Assembly (NCBI GenBank): GCA_902729315.2
Contig: LR746270.1
Coordinates: forward strand, 856,501-920,500
Direction: 5' to 3'
Length of the DNA stretch: 64,000 nt
Source of the DNA: Spirodela intermedia
Lineage: Eukaryota > Streptophyta > Magnoliopsida > Alismatales > Araceae
In this document: positions 53,296-64,000 of the stretch, one piece after another
Numbering within the stretch: position 1 is the first letter of the stretch
Layout of the letters: each line of letters begins with the position of its first letter
Made by a program: the position numbers and the translations under genes
Notes under the pieces: model-generated
The model's input: only the letters and a program-made list of their open reading frames with translations
Databases searched by the model: none
What the model was told of the DNA's origin: nothing

Positions 53296-55459
53296 GACCT
53301 GTAAATTTAAACGAAGGTATAGAATGTTGTCCCGGAGAACAAGAGTGAACATAAAAATATACCTAAATCCATCTCCATTTCCAATGTGAGCTGAAGGTTT
53401 TGACCTTCTAGATCAGCATACTAGAGTTGTTGGAAACTTATGATTTTCCTCCAATACTGATGGGATACTTCAGGTATAACTCTAACTAAATATGATTTCC
53501 TCCTATTCTCCTGGTGTCAATTTCTAATGTTACTTATCATAAAATTAGAAATGACTTAGTCTCTACACATATTTAACCCCTTACTTATGAGAAACATTAT
53601 AATCCCTTATTTATCATTAATATATCACTTTAGAAAAAAAATAACTTAATGATAGCTCCATAACATATAATCCATATATATGTGCTCACATTGAGATAAA
53701 ATCCTACAAGAAATATTCCATTTTTAGAAAGGATACAACATATCTCTTTTCCTATCACTAAAATCACATTGACTTTGAACCAGTTTAAGATCATATGTCT
53801 ATCAAATTTACAATGCTGGAGCTTACTATTTTGAAAAATATACTCACAATATCGTTCTCTACCATGCTCAAGAAGCAAGCTGCCTTTGGTGAGAATATCA
53901 AACCCTAATATGCTTTAGTCTGATAGTGTCATTAGATCTCCTCTCAAGAGACACCACTTATGAAATTGATACTACAAGTTTGAATCTATGAGACAATTCT
54001 AAAATAAAATGACACATTGGGGGACTAAATTAACCTAAATTGGGTTAGGAAAACCTAAATTGAGGAGTCTAAGGAACATATCCAATCTAGGGCAGTTGCT
54101 AATAAGGGGGGTGGAAAGGTCAACTGCAATGGGTCAATTCTTCAATTCACTTAACGTTTGTCAGTTAGTAAATCATTTTTATGGCACATTTCTAAAAGAA
54201 AAAGGGATTTACCAAGGTACTAAATGAAAGAATAAATAAATATCATCTATATCCTGTCGTTTTCTTCAAACACTTCCTTCTCACATCCTATGGGGTCCTA
54301 ATGAATCATAGAATTCGGCTGAGGATTGAGCCTAGCAATGAGAAGCCTGTTGATTAACTGGGCTGGCCCACAATCATAGCAGCTGACAATCCATAGTATT
54401 GGGCCGGCCCATTAAGTGAACGACCTGCCACGTGTACGCGGCTGACTATTAACAGTCGTTTCTCTGGAGCGGAGATATTTTTTCGCCTGTAACGAGTACA
54501 GTAGAGTGACGTGGACACATCTAAACCATAGACATTGCTACGTCGTTATTGGGCCCCACGCCCCGAGCATGTTGCTCCGTGTCCAAAACGGTCGCCGTGT
54601 GGGACCGCTGCCAAGGACGGCACGTGCGCGGTCGGTTGTGGGGCCGGCCGACCGAGACTTTTCGGTCGTCGATCATGGAGCGCCACGTCCCATCGATGGG
54701 GTCAACTGGGACGGTCGCTGGGCAAGCGGGCGGCGGCCTGGGGCCCACATACAAATCTGGCCAAACTCCCCGTTCTGGTAACTTCGATAAAACGACCGAC
54801 CGCGGGACTTTTTATTTTTCCCAAAATAAAAAAAATCAGAGACGCGTGACCCGTCATGACGCTGACGCGTGTAGGTCCGGCTATCACGGTGCGTTTCCTG
54901 GCGGAGTTCCCAGAGTAAAGCGGTACCGGCAATATGCTCGTCCCTCATCAAATCTTTGCCGTTCGATGGACTCGGTGCAGGGTCTTGGGTCGCCGCTCCG
55001 TTGCTTCCCGGGTAGGCTGCTTCACTGGGCGGTGATGATATCCCCCCGTTTCAGGTAAGGGGGTCCAACCGGCCGAGTTTATTAGACCGCCCGGTCGAGT
55101 AGTCGAGCCGGTCGTGCTTTTCCGGGGTTTTAGCCTCAAGTTCTAAGTTACCGAGATCGGTGAGATGCAGAAATCACCGGGGGAGGGAGGAGATGATGAT
55201 GGGAGGGAGTGGTGGGGGCGGGTGGGAGATGGGGTCTGTCTGCTGTATATATGGAGTAGCATGTGATGAGAGGAGCTCTGCCTGATGCTGTGCTTCTATT
55301 TGCCCGATTCACGGTGTTACTCCCTTTTGCATTCTTTTTCTTCTCTCCCACCCTGAACGACAGACAAACTGTGGCAACTGTTCTGTCTCGACCAGGCCAA
55401 GTCGCTCCTTTTTAGGAGAGCCCCCATCTCCGATTGTTTCTCCTTGATTTATTTGATTC

Positions 55460-55462
<3 letters not shown>
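52795..55462. other. Intergenic region with composite microsatellite and GC-rich promoter block
   Basis: 52970-52991 is a short CT run. 53212-53291 is a (TA)n(GA)n tract. 53300-54400 is AT-rich with no gene seen. 54420-55150 is GC-rich with CACGTG boxes at 54429-54434 and 54621-54626 and many overlapping chance ORFs, probably the distal promoter of the PIP5K gene. Confidence 0.5.
53212..53291. repeat. Composite (TA)n(GA)n microsatellite
   Basis: About 38 bp of TA directly followed by about 42 bp of GA. Confidence 0.95.

Positions 55463-55526
<64 letters not shown>
55463..55526 (+). repeat. Long (CT)n tract in presumed PIP5K leader
   Basis: About 64 bp of pure CT, the longest dinucleotide tract in the window, placed where the first non-coding exon of the PIP5K gene is expected. 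Confidence 0.9.
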
Positions 55527-55532
<6 letters not shown>

Positions 55533-57952
55533 CGTCGGCTCTGCTGTTCAGTCTTTCTGAGCCGGTTTGGTGGACGGATATTCCGATTTAATGTTCTTGC
55601 AGTGGCGCCGAAGCTTGATGTGATCTGCCCGCTGGACAGATCGGGGTATGGATTCCTCGTCTTGATTTGGTGCGCTGGCTATCCTGTTTTCTTTCGGAGA
55701 GCGGGAGGTGCTTTGTCACCATTGGGTTGAATTGGTTGCCAGGAGGTCCCCTGACTTTTTTTGCGCTGAATTCGTCCATGTTGACGGGGAGGAGTCTATT
55801 TTTCTTCTTGGAAATTAGGGGAGAGAACAGGGATTGGGGATGACGGTGCATACCACTAGTTTTCTTCTATCAGTAATTTGTTAAGGCATTCATTTACGAT
55901 GTGGAGGAGAGCAGGTGAAGGGACGTCTGTGAGTGAGTGGTTTTCAACCCAATCGGTTTCTCTTGTTGTATCCTCCGTCGATGTATGCACCATGAGATGG
56001 ATGTAGAAGACGACTTAGACTTATTTCCTGATTCAATATTGGATAATTCATTCCCTAGATGCTTGTTAAGAGCTCGATAGGAATGAAGGGTTTTACCGAG
56101 GAGATTCTTCCCCCTTCTCTAGGCCAATATCGTCAGTGTAAGTGGGTGATGAAGGGATCTGTTAAAATTATACAATTTTTTATTGTAACAGTCAAAAGCA
56201 GCATGTTTCAAAAAACTTCTTCGTAAAGGTAACCGTGGGATCTATTAGATAGGCAATGTTGATCATCTTCAGTTACTAAAATGGGACCATCGATATGGGA
56301 ATCAATTTTAGGCCAGTTTTCAGATTTCTAATTGGTGAGAAAGCACTCATTAGCCAAAGATATTCTGTATAATATCTATGAAAATCATTGCCATCAGTCT
56401 TTTGAGGAGTTACCTTTTCAAATCTATCAGTTCCGCTATCATATCTTTTAAGTTCTAGTGGTGCATGTACTCTGCATGAGAAGATTAGAATTGTGTACCT
56501 TGAGGAATATCTCTCTCATTGTCATTTTCCAAATCAGATACATAAGCATTTTTATTAGACGATAATATGGAGTGCATGAGCCATTTACATGATACAATTC
56601 TACTGAGAGAGGAAGGAACTTTGATTAACCATGACCCATGAAAGTAAGCACTTTGAAAGACATTTTCCTTTTCTGAACAATAGAGAAATACGAATTTTAA
56701 ACCTAATGGATAAAATTTAAATCCCAGAATGGTGATATGCATGGCTTCTCACTATATGATGAAAGCTCATTCAAGTATCCAATAGTTATGTTAACTTGTT
56801 ACTGACACGCGGATCCTGATGTAGTACATTTGTACAAATAACAATATATTATATTATTTTTAATCTACCGATTAGATTCTTCTCATTTTGGAGCTAAACA
56901 CAACTCATAGCAATATTATCCAAAAACATTTAGAAACTCAAGTATAGCTGCTGCTTCATTTTGTCCATGCTTCAATTTGTTTTTATAATTTTTTTGCTTG
57001 GCTAAGAATAAAATATCTAAGACTGTTTGAGTCACTTAAATCATTTCTCACTTCAGTTCCATGGGTGACAAATTAAAATTGGATGCTTTCATCTGGTTCT
57101 TTAGGAAAGTTATTCAATAACCCATGTTTAAATTCCTTGTAGGCTGGTTTAGTCTCCCATAGTGCATTTTGAACCAGAAGTTAACATCCACGGATTTTCC
57201 CAATTTGATAATATGATGTACGAGGATAAATCAAGATGCTTGTTTCGCTAGAAAGCAATGCAACTTTATGCATGGTCTACATTATTTGGATCAATCAAAG
57301 ATGATCAGATTACAACCTGTAAATCGGATTTAGTTTTTGCATTCCCAGACATTTGCGTTGCTAAATATTCTGAAATATATTTATCCTCTGGACTATATGG
57401 TCTCGAGATATTTGATATGAAGTCATTTCTGAAGTTTGATTCTAACAGAAGAATCCAGACTCTCTTTCCTTTCCTTTCCATTCATCTCTGATGTCTATCT
57501 AAAACTGAAAAGAGAGAGATTTGGTTCCATAGTTTCCAAAAGGAGGATAGTTTATATTGGGCCTGAAAGAGACCACACTTTCTTTTTTAATCTAGACCTT
57601 GATGTGAGGCTAGCTATTATTTCAAGAACACTCTCAAATTGAATTTGGAAACATAATGCACGACTTTTTTGCTATCATCCATCTCACTTTCCAGGAAGGA
57701 GCGTACTTTAAGTTGGAGAAATTGAAGGGTTCCCATGAGCCCTGTAGCTATTAGTGCAACCCATCCGATTGGATTGGAAAAACCTTCTTCTTTATCCCCC
57801 CAAAGTTGTGCCGTACTATCCATTATATGTATATTGCATTTAATTATCATGACATAGGACTGTGAACTCTTGAAAATCATTGATGTCATATTTGTCACCA
57901 GTATCTTTTGTGTAATGTTACTGATGTTTTCTATATCGTTCTTTTTGTCCAG
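55527..57952 (+). other. Presumed 5' UTR intron of the PIP5K gene
   Basis: No coding exon is recognised. A polypyrimidine tract and acceptor (ctttttgtccag) end at 57952, just before the leader of the coding exon. A donor is likely near 55640 (gggtatgg), but this is a guess. The rest is AT-rich, intron-like sequence. Confidence 0.4.
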
Positions 57953-57956
57953 TTGA

Positions 57957-57971
57957 ATGAGCAAGGTTTAA
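57957..57971 (+). promoter_or_regulatory. Minimal upstream ORF in PIP5K leader
   Basis: ATG AGC AAG GTT TAA, a four-codon uORF 40 bases before the main start. A second upstream ATG at 58007 (overlapping ATGCATG) is out of frame and reads 10 codons into the main ORF. Both could lower or regulate translation. Confidence 0.45.
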
Positions 57972-58010
57972 CACCTTCAAAGGGCTTGAAGCCTTAGAGG
58001 GCCATTATGC

Positions 58011-61000
58011 ATGTCAATCCCTGTGGCCCTTGCTGGTGATGTGGAAGGAATACTATCTTCTTCTGACATAGCTACTCTGGATACCCATTCTCTTCATGAA
58101 GAAGAACTTCCAAGCATTTCAGGCAATGAACTTGGGCTTAGATATGGTGATTTTGTGCTACACAATGGGGAATCCTATGTTGGGACGTTGCTGGGCAATG
58201 CGCCTCATGGAACAGGGAAGTACATTTGGTCAGATGGGTGCATTTACGAGGGTGAATGGAGAATGGGGATGAGGCATGGGAATGGTAAGATATCATGGCC
58301 TTCTGGGGCTCTTTATGAGGGGGAGTTTTCCGGTGGCTACATGCATGGAACAGGCACATATAATGGAAACGATGGAACTTACAAGGGGCGCTGGAAACTT
58401 AGTCTCAAGCATGGGCTTGGTTGTCAGACTCATCCCAATGGAGATGTCTTTGAAGGTTCCTGGATTCAAGGAGCAGTAGAGGGGCCCGGTAAGTATACCT
58501 GGGTCAATGGAAATGTGTATATTGGTCACATGAAGGGAGGTAAAATGTCTGGGAAAGGGACTCTTACCTGGAACAATGGGGACTCTTACGAAGGTAGCTG
58601 GTCAGATGGCATGGCGCATGGATTTGGAGTCTATACATGGACCGAAGGGGACTGTTACATTGGTACATGGACCAGGGGCCTGAAGGATGGAAAGGGTGTT
58701 TTCTATCCAAAAGGAAGCAAACCTCCGGTAGCTGAGGAATTCTATCTTAATGCTCTCAGGAAAAGAGGGCTTATACCTGATTTAAAAAGGCAGAATCATG
58801 GTTCACGTATTCTTCATTTTTCTTCTATGGATGCGGGAAATATGAAGGTTAATGATACTCGTCGATCGGGAACTAGCTCATCTCGCAATGCCCCCAACAG
58901 AAACCCGTTAAAATTTAATCAGCAATCTAGTAGTAATGCATTCTTGGAAAGACGCTGGAGTTTGGAGGTGACTATTGAAAAAGTTCTTGGACGTGCTATG
59001 TCATTTTCTGGTGAAACCACCTTACAAAGTGATGAGAAGGCGGTGGAATTAAAATTTCCAATCCTGGAAAGAGAATATGTCCAAGGCGTTTTAATCAGTG
59101 AACTGGTGTTAAATGATTGCTTTTTCTCAACATCGAAAAGAATCAAAAGGCGCCATAAGAAACTAGTAAAGGATAAAAAGCAAGGGGAGGCGATAATTAA
59201 AGGCCATAGGAGTTACGATTTAATGCTCAGTCTACAACTCGGGATCAGGCAATCTTCATTTACCATGTCGATTTTCATTCTTGTCTTACATTATCTTTAA
59301 AAGTTTCACTTTCTCGGACGCATTTATTATTCTTGCCTTTTGGAGACGTAGACTGACATTGATTTATGCCTCAATATAGTTCTCATGTACTATTGATTGT
59401 ACAGTAACGTCGTACTTTCATTATGAATAAACTCAACAACCTCGTCACAGTCTATCACCTCCTGTAGAAAACGCTTATCCTAAGGACATTGTCATCGTGT
59501 CAAGGTAGGAACTCTTTTTCTAATTGATATAAGTTAGTCATGTGCAAATATTTTCTCATACATTCTTATATGGTCAGAATTCTTATCTAATTGTGGTTTC
59601 GGTTGTGACTTCTAACAGAAGTTAATCTCCCTGAGTTTATCACAATCGTAATCATGAAGGATCTTTTGAATCACATTTGTTGGTAGGTGATCTGATCACA
59701 CTGTTACTAACTTCCACCTTATTCAAAACCTTCATCTCTATACGTCCTTACCCATCTTGAAATAAAAAAATTATTCTTACCATAGTTTGCTGGTTTGAGG
59801 AAACTTGAGTCGACTCGCTCGAAATATCCTGATTTTTGGTTAACTTTCAATCCATAAAAGAAACATCTGATCATCTGAGTTCTGATTTCTTAGTATGGAC
59901 AGTATTCAGGTTACCTAACTGTATCATTATATACAGTAAATGTTTCATTTAGACCTCTCCTATATGACGTGCCTCATTTTTAACCTTGAGGCTTGTGTGG
60001 CCACAACATTTGCATCCAGAGGTGTGCATCGCGTCCAACCTAGTCATTATATGTTGGTTCAATGCTTTCTTCTAGCATTGAGTGGCTGAACATGTTATAG
60101 TAATTGTTGCATTTTGGATTGGCAAAATGCTCGATCAATGGATGCTTTTTTATAAAATCAATCTATGATCAAAAGAAAGGTACAAGCTGACACGGAAAGT
60201 TCTCTCATGCACAAAGGCAGCAATCTGAATGCTGTAGATGCGCCAAAAAAAGGGGTTTTGATGAAGGATGCGAATTGCTAAATTAATGATAATAATCAGA
60301 CCAACTTTCTCTGGTGCGAAAGACATATGGGACATTCTTTTTGCCTACTAGGGGGAAGGGGGGTGTTGGAAGACGGACCAATGGATACGGAGTCAACGGA
60401 AAAAAAATACTGATTTTCCTCTGAAATGGCATGACCGGTCAGGGGTCACTTATGTCATAGCCGGTTGACTTTCTCTGCTGGGAAGACCATGAGAAATCCT
60501 TTTTTCTGGGTCTTTTTTTTTCTTTTTTTCTTTTTTTGGGAGGGGGGGGGGGTGTGTGGGATGTCCCAACGCCTACAAGTGTATGGAAAAAACAAATGGT
60601 GATATGCCCCCCCAAAAGCTGTATGACTGATGTCGGGTCATTTATAAAATACTCTGTTTTTTGCTTTTTCACTAGTTCTTCCTTTATCAGTTTCATAGAG
60701 GAGATGATTTTTTTTCTTATATCCAGTCTTTCCTCTCTGTGTCCGATAAGAGTTTTGTGGGTTCTTCGTTTCTTGAATTGAAATGAGGTCGACTGAGATA
60801 GAGGGAAAAACATCTTTCTGGTGGGTTTCTATACCCATTCAATCTTACACCTATAGATTCTTCATTAGTAGTAATGGAAGTTAAAAGATGCTTTGTAATT
60901 TTTCAACTTACTGGCGTTGTACTGAGAAAACTAATACCATGACTGCGTGTAATACCTATTCTAAGAAATGTGTGCAGGAAAAATTGATAACTGAAACACT

Positions 61001-63989
61001 GTAGCATGATGTCCCTAAGTTTTATCTACTGGATTGTAATTTACTTCATTTATTATCAAAATTTTAGCTTTAGTAGACAACTTTTTAGGTTTCCTGAAAT
61101 ACTCACTGATTCTCGACAAAGATTATTTTGATGTTCCTTCAAGAAAGAATTAAAGAATATGATTTGAGACTAGGGTAACAATTCCATTGATGGTGCTTAT
61201 AGCTGGCTGTTTCGTTCTAATGCATAGGTATACAGTTGGGAAAATTACGCCTATTCAGAGGCGTGAAGTTCGTGCATCAGATTTTGGCCCTTCTGCGAGT
61301 TTTTGGATGAGTTTTCCCAAGGCAGGGTCTCAACTGACACCTTCGCACCATGCTGAAGATTTCAAATGGAAGGACTACTGTCCAATGGTTTTCAGGTGAT
61401 TACATGCCCTTGTCTATAAAATTAACAGCATTTACTTACTATGCTCAGACCTACTAAATGACTGTTAGTTGGTTTAAGGCCATTAAAATGGGGTTTGAGA
61501 ATAAAAACCCATTTTCAGTGGTTATCTGTACAGAATGGTGAAAATAGATGCTATTGGGTCTAGTAAATCTGAAAAAAAAAATGTTAAACACATAGTATGG
61601 AAATTCTTGAATGATTGAAGTAGACTCGGTTCTTATCTTAAAAGATGAAATGCCGTTTACAATGGAATGGTTAAAGAAAATATGGAGGAACGCAAAGATC
61701 TTATTGCAGGATTACATTCGAGACACAGATTTGAACGATAATTATAGAAGGATCATCATCTACATGGAAAAAGTAGGCCTGACCTCACAAGTGAAGAGAA
61801 ATAGGATCATCCCCTTCTTTTCCTCTGTTGTCTCTTTCACCTGCCCTCATCCTGTTGAATTTGGTTGTCACGAAGTGGGCTAAACCAGTCAAATCTGTTA
61901 GAATCGTGGCTTAATACAGCTATTACATTGACAAGGTACGATCATTTCTTTTAGATGAACCTGGACCAATTATCTTCCAGGATTGGACATTATTTGTCAC
62001 TCATTATTTTCCCCCGAATTTTTTTCTACATGATGCCTGCATTTCATGTTTTATAACATTCCATTATTTAGACAAAACGATTTGTATTTTTTGATTGCTG
62101 GTCTATGATACCGCAGCTATCCTCGAAAATTTCAACTTCCTATTTCACACCGCCTAAATTTTATCAATCTTTCTATGAGAAAATTCTCTGTTCAAAGTCA
62201 CAAAGGGAGTAATGTGACCCGAATGGGGAAATAGGTTGGAAAAAAATCCTATGTACAAAACAAAATGTAACAAGTTGAGAAGTTATCCTACGGTGGCTAT
62301 GGAAATTTATGATTATTTGGTAAACCCCAAACCTATTTCACTCTTTAAGCCCATCTTGGGATTTTCACCAAGTTCAGTGTTTGGTTATTTTTCTTGTTTT
62401 CACTATACATGTTTTTTATTTGTGCAGAATATTCTACATCAATAGTCTGTCTCTGTGTTGCATGCAGAAATTTGCGAGAGATGTTTAAGCTTGATGCTGC
62501 GGATTATATGGTGTCCATTTGTGGAAGCGCTGCACTTAGGGAGCTTTCATCTCCGGGAAAGAGTGGTAGCGTGTTCTTCCTTTCCCAGGATGACCGTTTC
62601 ATGATCAAGACCCTACGGAAATCGGAAGTCCAGGTTATTTCTTCTCTTTTTCGAAAATTCGTGGGCTTTATTTTAAAATAATCAAATGATTCCAGCCACC
62701 TAAGGTTTTGGGAATGTATTTTTTGATGTGCTCTAAGGTAACCAATTAAAAGGGGCTGTTATTTGCTTTTTATGGTTCTATTTAGAGTGATATGTTGTTT
62801 TAGATTTTGATATCCTACTCCCTGAAGAGATAATTACTTAGAGAAAGGGTTTTTAATAAAATGAATTATTCTACGAGAAAATAAGTAAGATAAGATATAA
62901 AGGCAAAAAAAAGCTTGTTGAGTGAACTTCATCCTGTTTTATTGAGAAAGGGACTTCAACCCAAAAGCTCATCAATCGAGGTTCATCTCATGAATTATCT
63001 TGTGCCTTTGATCTGCATCTAAATGTGTATGCGGTTCATTATATAATTAATAATATTTTACTATGAGATCAATTTTCTGACAATCAAGGTTGTTCTTTCG
63101 CTAGAAGGATGTAATTACACTGACCATGGCCAATGGGGAAGATCCGGATTTAGACCAGCCCTGATAACCTGATTCACTAATAGGCTCATTCTATGAAATA
63201 AATTGAAAAATCAAGACAAAAAGAAAAATAAAAGCATGGAAAATCCCACTACAACAGTCTCTCATTCATATGATTAATTCCCTGCAAATCAGTGTTATTC
63301 GGCCATCATAAACAAAATATTATATGAGCCAAACTCTTTATATAACTTTGGCGTGGCATTTTGCTTAATAAGACCATGACTTTAAATTCCCAGTCCTTAG
63401 CTTGGCTTCCACTTGAGATTCATCTACAAAGTAATTGACCTGTATTCATGCCTCAATCTTATGTAAAGAAACTGGGAATAACGGACATATATCTATATAT
63501 ATATATATGCTCTAACCTGAGGAAGAAGTGTCAGAAATGGTTGATATTTAGTCATAACTCATTGGGACCCCTGTCTCCTTTATACAGGACTGCATCTTAA
63601 TGAAATATTCTCTTTCGTTTCCCTGTCAAACACCCAAGAACAGAAGCTGCCGATTCAATAAAAAAAAAATCTAAAATTCTACAAAATGATCTCCTAACGT
63701 CTTGTCCATGATATTCTTTCTTATGATTTACGAATGACTCAAAAGCACGAGGAATGTGATCGGTTCTACCCTTCTTATCTACTCATATTTGTGGACGCTC
63801 TGGACGCTCCGTTGTTGTTATTATTATTGTTATTATTTTCAAGCGAGAGATGAGCTGACTCTGGGCGTAATTATGCAGGTTCTCTTGCGAATGCTCCCAA
63901 ATTACTACCATCATGTCCGTACGTATGATAATACGTTGATAACCAAGTTCTTTGGTCTCCATCGCGTGAAGCCTTCTAGTGGCCAGAAG
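58011..63989 (+). CDS. PIP5K: Phosphatidylinositol-4-phosphate 5-kinase with MORN repeats, 5' part
   Basis: Exons seen are 58011-59248, 61228-61395, 62468-62633 and 63879-63989; the gene continues past the right edge. The N-terminal half has eight MORN repeats (ESYVG, CIYEG, ALYEG, GTYKG, DVFEG, NVYIG, DSYEG and DCYIG, each followed by an H/G-rich turn), which bind acidic phospholipids and tune localisation. A basic linker follows ([15 protein letters not shown]). The start of the PIP-kinase fold is [59 protein letters not shown], the glycine-rich loop [11 protein letters not shown] and the ATP-binding Lys in [10 protein letters not shown], then [14 protein letters not shown]. The enzyme makes PI(4,5)P2 at the plasma membrane, controlling vesicle traffic, actin and polar growth. 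The intron after exon 1 (59249-61227) begins GC (CAG|GCAATC); it is required because the frame continues exactly into YTVGK. Confidence 0.95.
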
Positions 63990-64000
63990 GTGATGCACAT

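Noticed and set aside
54506..55139. Cluster of overlapping ORFs on both strands
   Set aside because: GC-rich promoter-like DNA with several open frames at once and no family resemblance.

Overview
The window is nuclear DNA of a flowering plant. Its genes are spliced with short and long introns, and every recognisable protein has its closest named relatives in land plants (RGF-receptor kinase, PMR6-type pectate lyase, PIP5K with MORN repeats, NF-YC10, ASAP1). It also carries Ty3/gypsy LTR elements primed by initiator tRNA-Met and long (CT)n/(GA)n tracts in leaders and introns. Some genes are very GC-rich (RGI kinase, both pectate lyases, the zinc-finger gene) and others AT-rich (ASAP1, PIP5K). 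That bimodal pattern is typical of monocots, so I infer a monocot, but the species cannot be named from this sequence.

Layout, left to right: 3' end of an NT-C2 protein (+); a possible orphan first exon; an internally deleted gypsy element (-) at 1211-4531; KAB1, a K+ channel beta subunit/aldo-keto reductase (+), 6818-8877; a second, heavily decayed gypsy element (-) at 9600-13849 with a perfect 5-bp target duplication; NF-YC10/DPB3-1 histone-fold subunit (-), 15441-18864; secreted pectate lyase (-), 19511-22518; an alcohol dehydrogenase-like gene with disabling lesions at its 3' end (+), 23386-26469; plastid-type two-CBS-domain protein (+), 27301-28765; RGI-type LRR receptor kinase (-), 29112-32532; ITPase (+), 34913-37244; METTL21-like methyltransferase (-), 37505-41139; GPI-anchored PMR6-like pectate lyase (-), 41770-43639; ASAP1, an SMC5/6-complex subunit (+), 44537-50798; single-finger ZAT-like C2H2 repressor (+), 52312-52794; and the 5' part of a phosphatidylinositol-4-phosphate 5-kinase (+), 58011 to the right edge.

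The genes do not form a pathway or cluster. The only related pair is the two pectate lyases, 22 kb apart in the same orientation. Exon models were built by hand from reading-frame continuity, splice sites and recalled protein families; no alignment was run. The least ordinary signals are four GC-AG introns among about 57 modelled introns, a 10-nt microexon in the ITPase gene, the partly decayed ADH gene, and the methyltransferase model that lacks its expected D-x-x-Y motif. I found no convincing new biological system.
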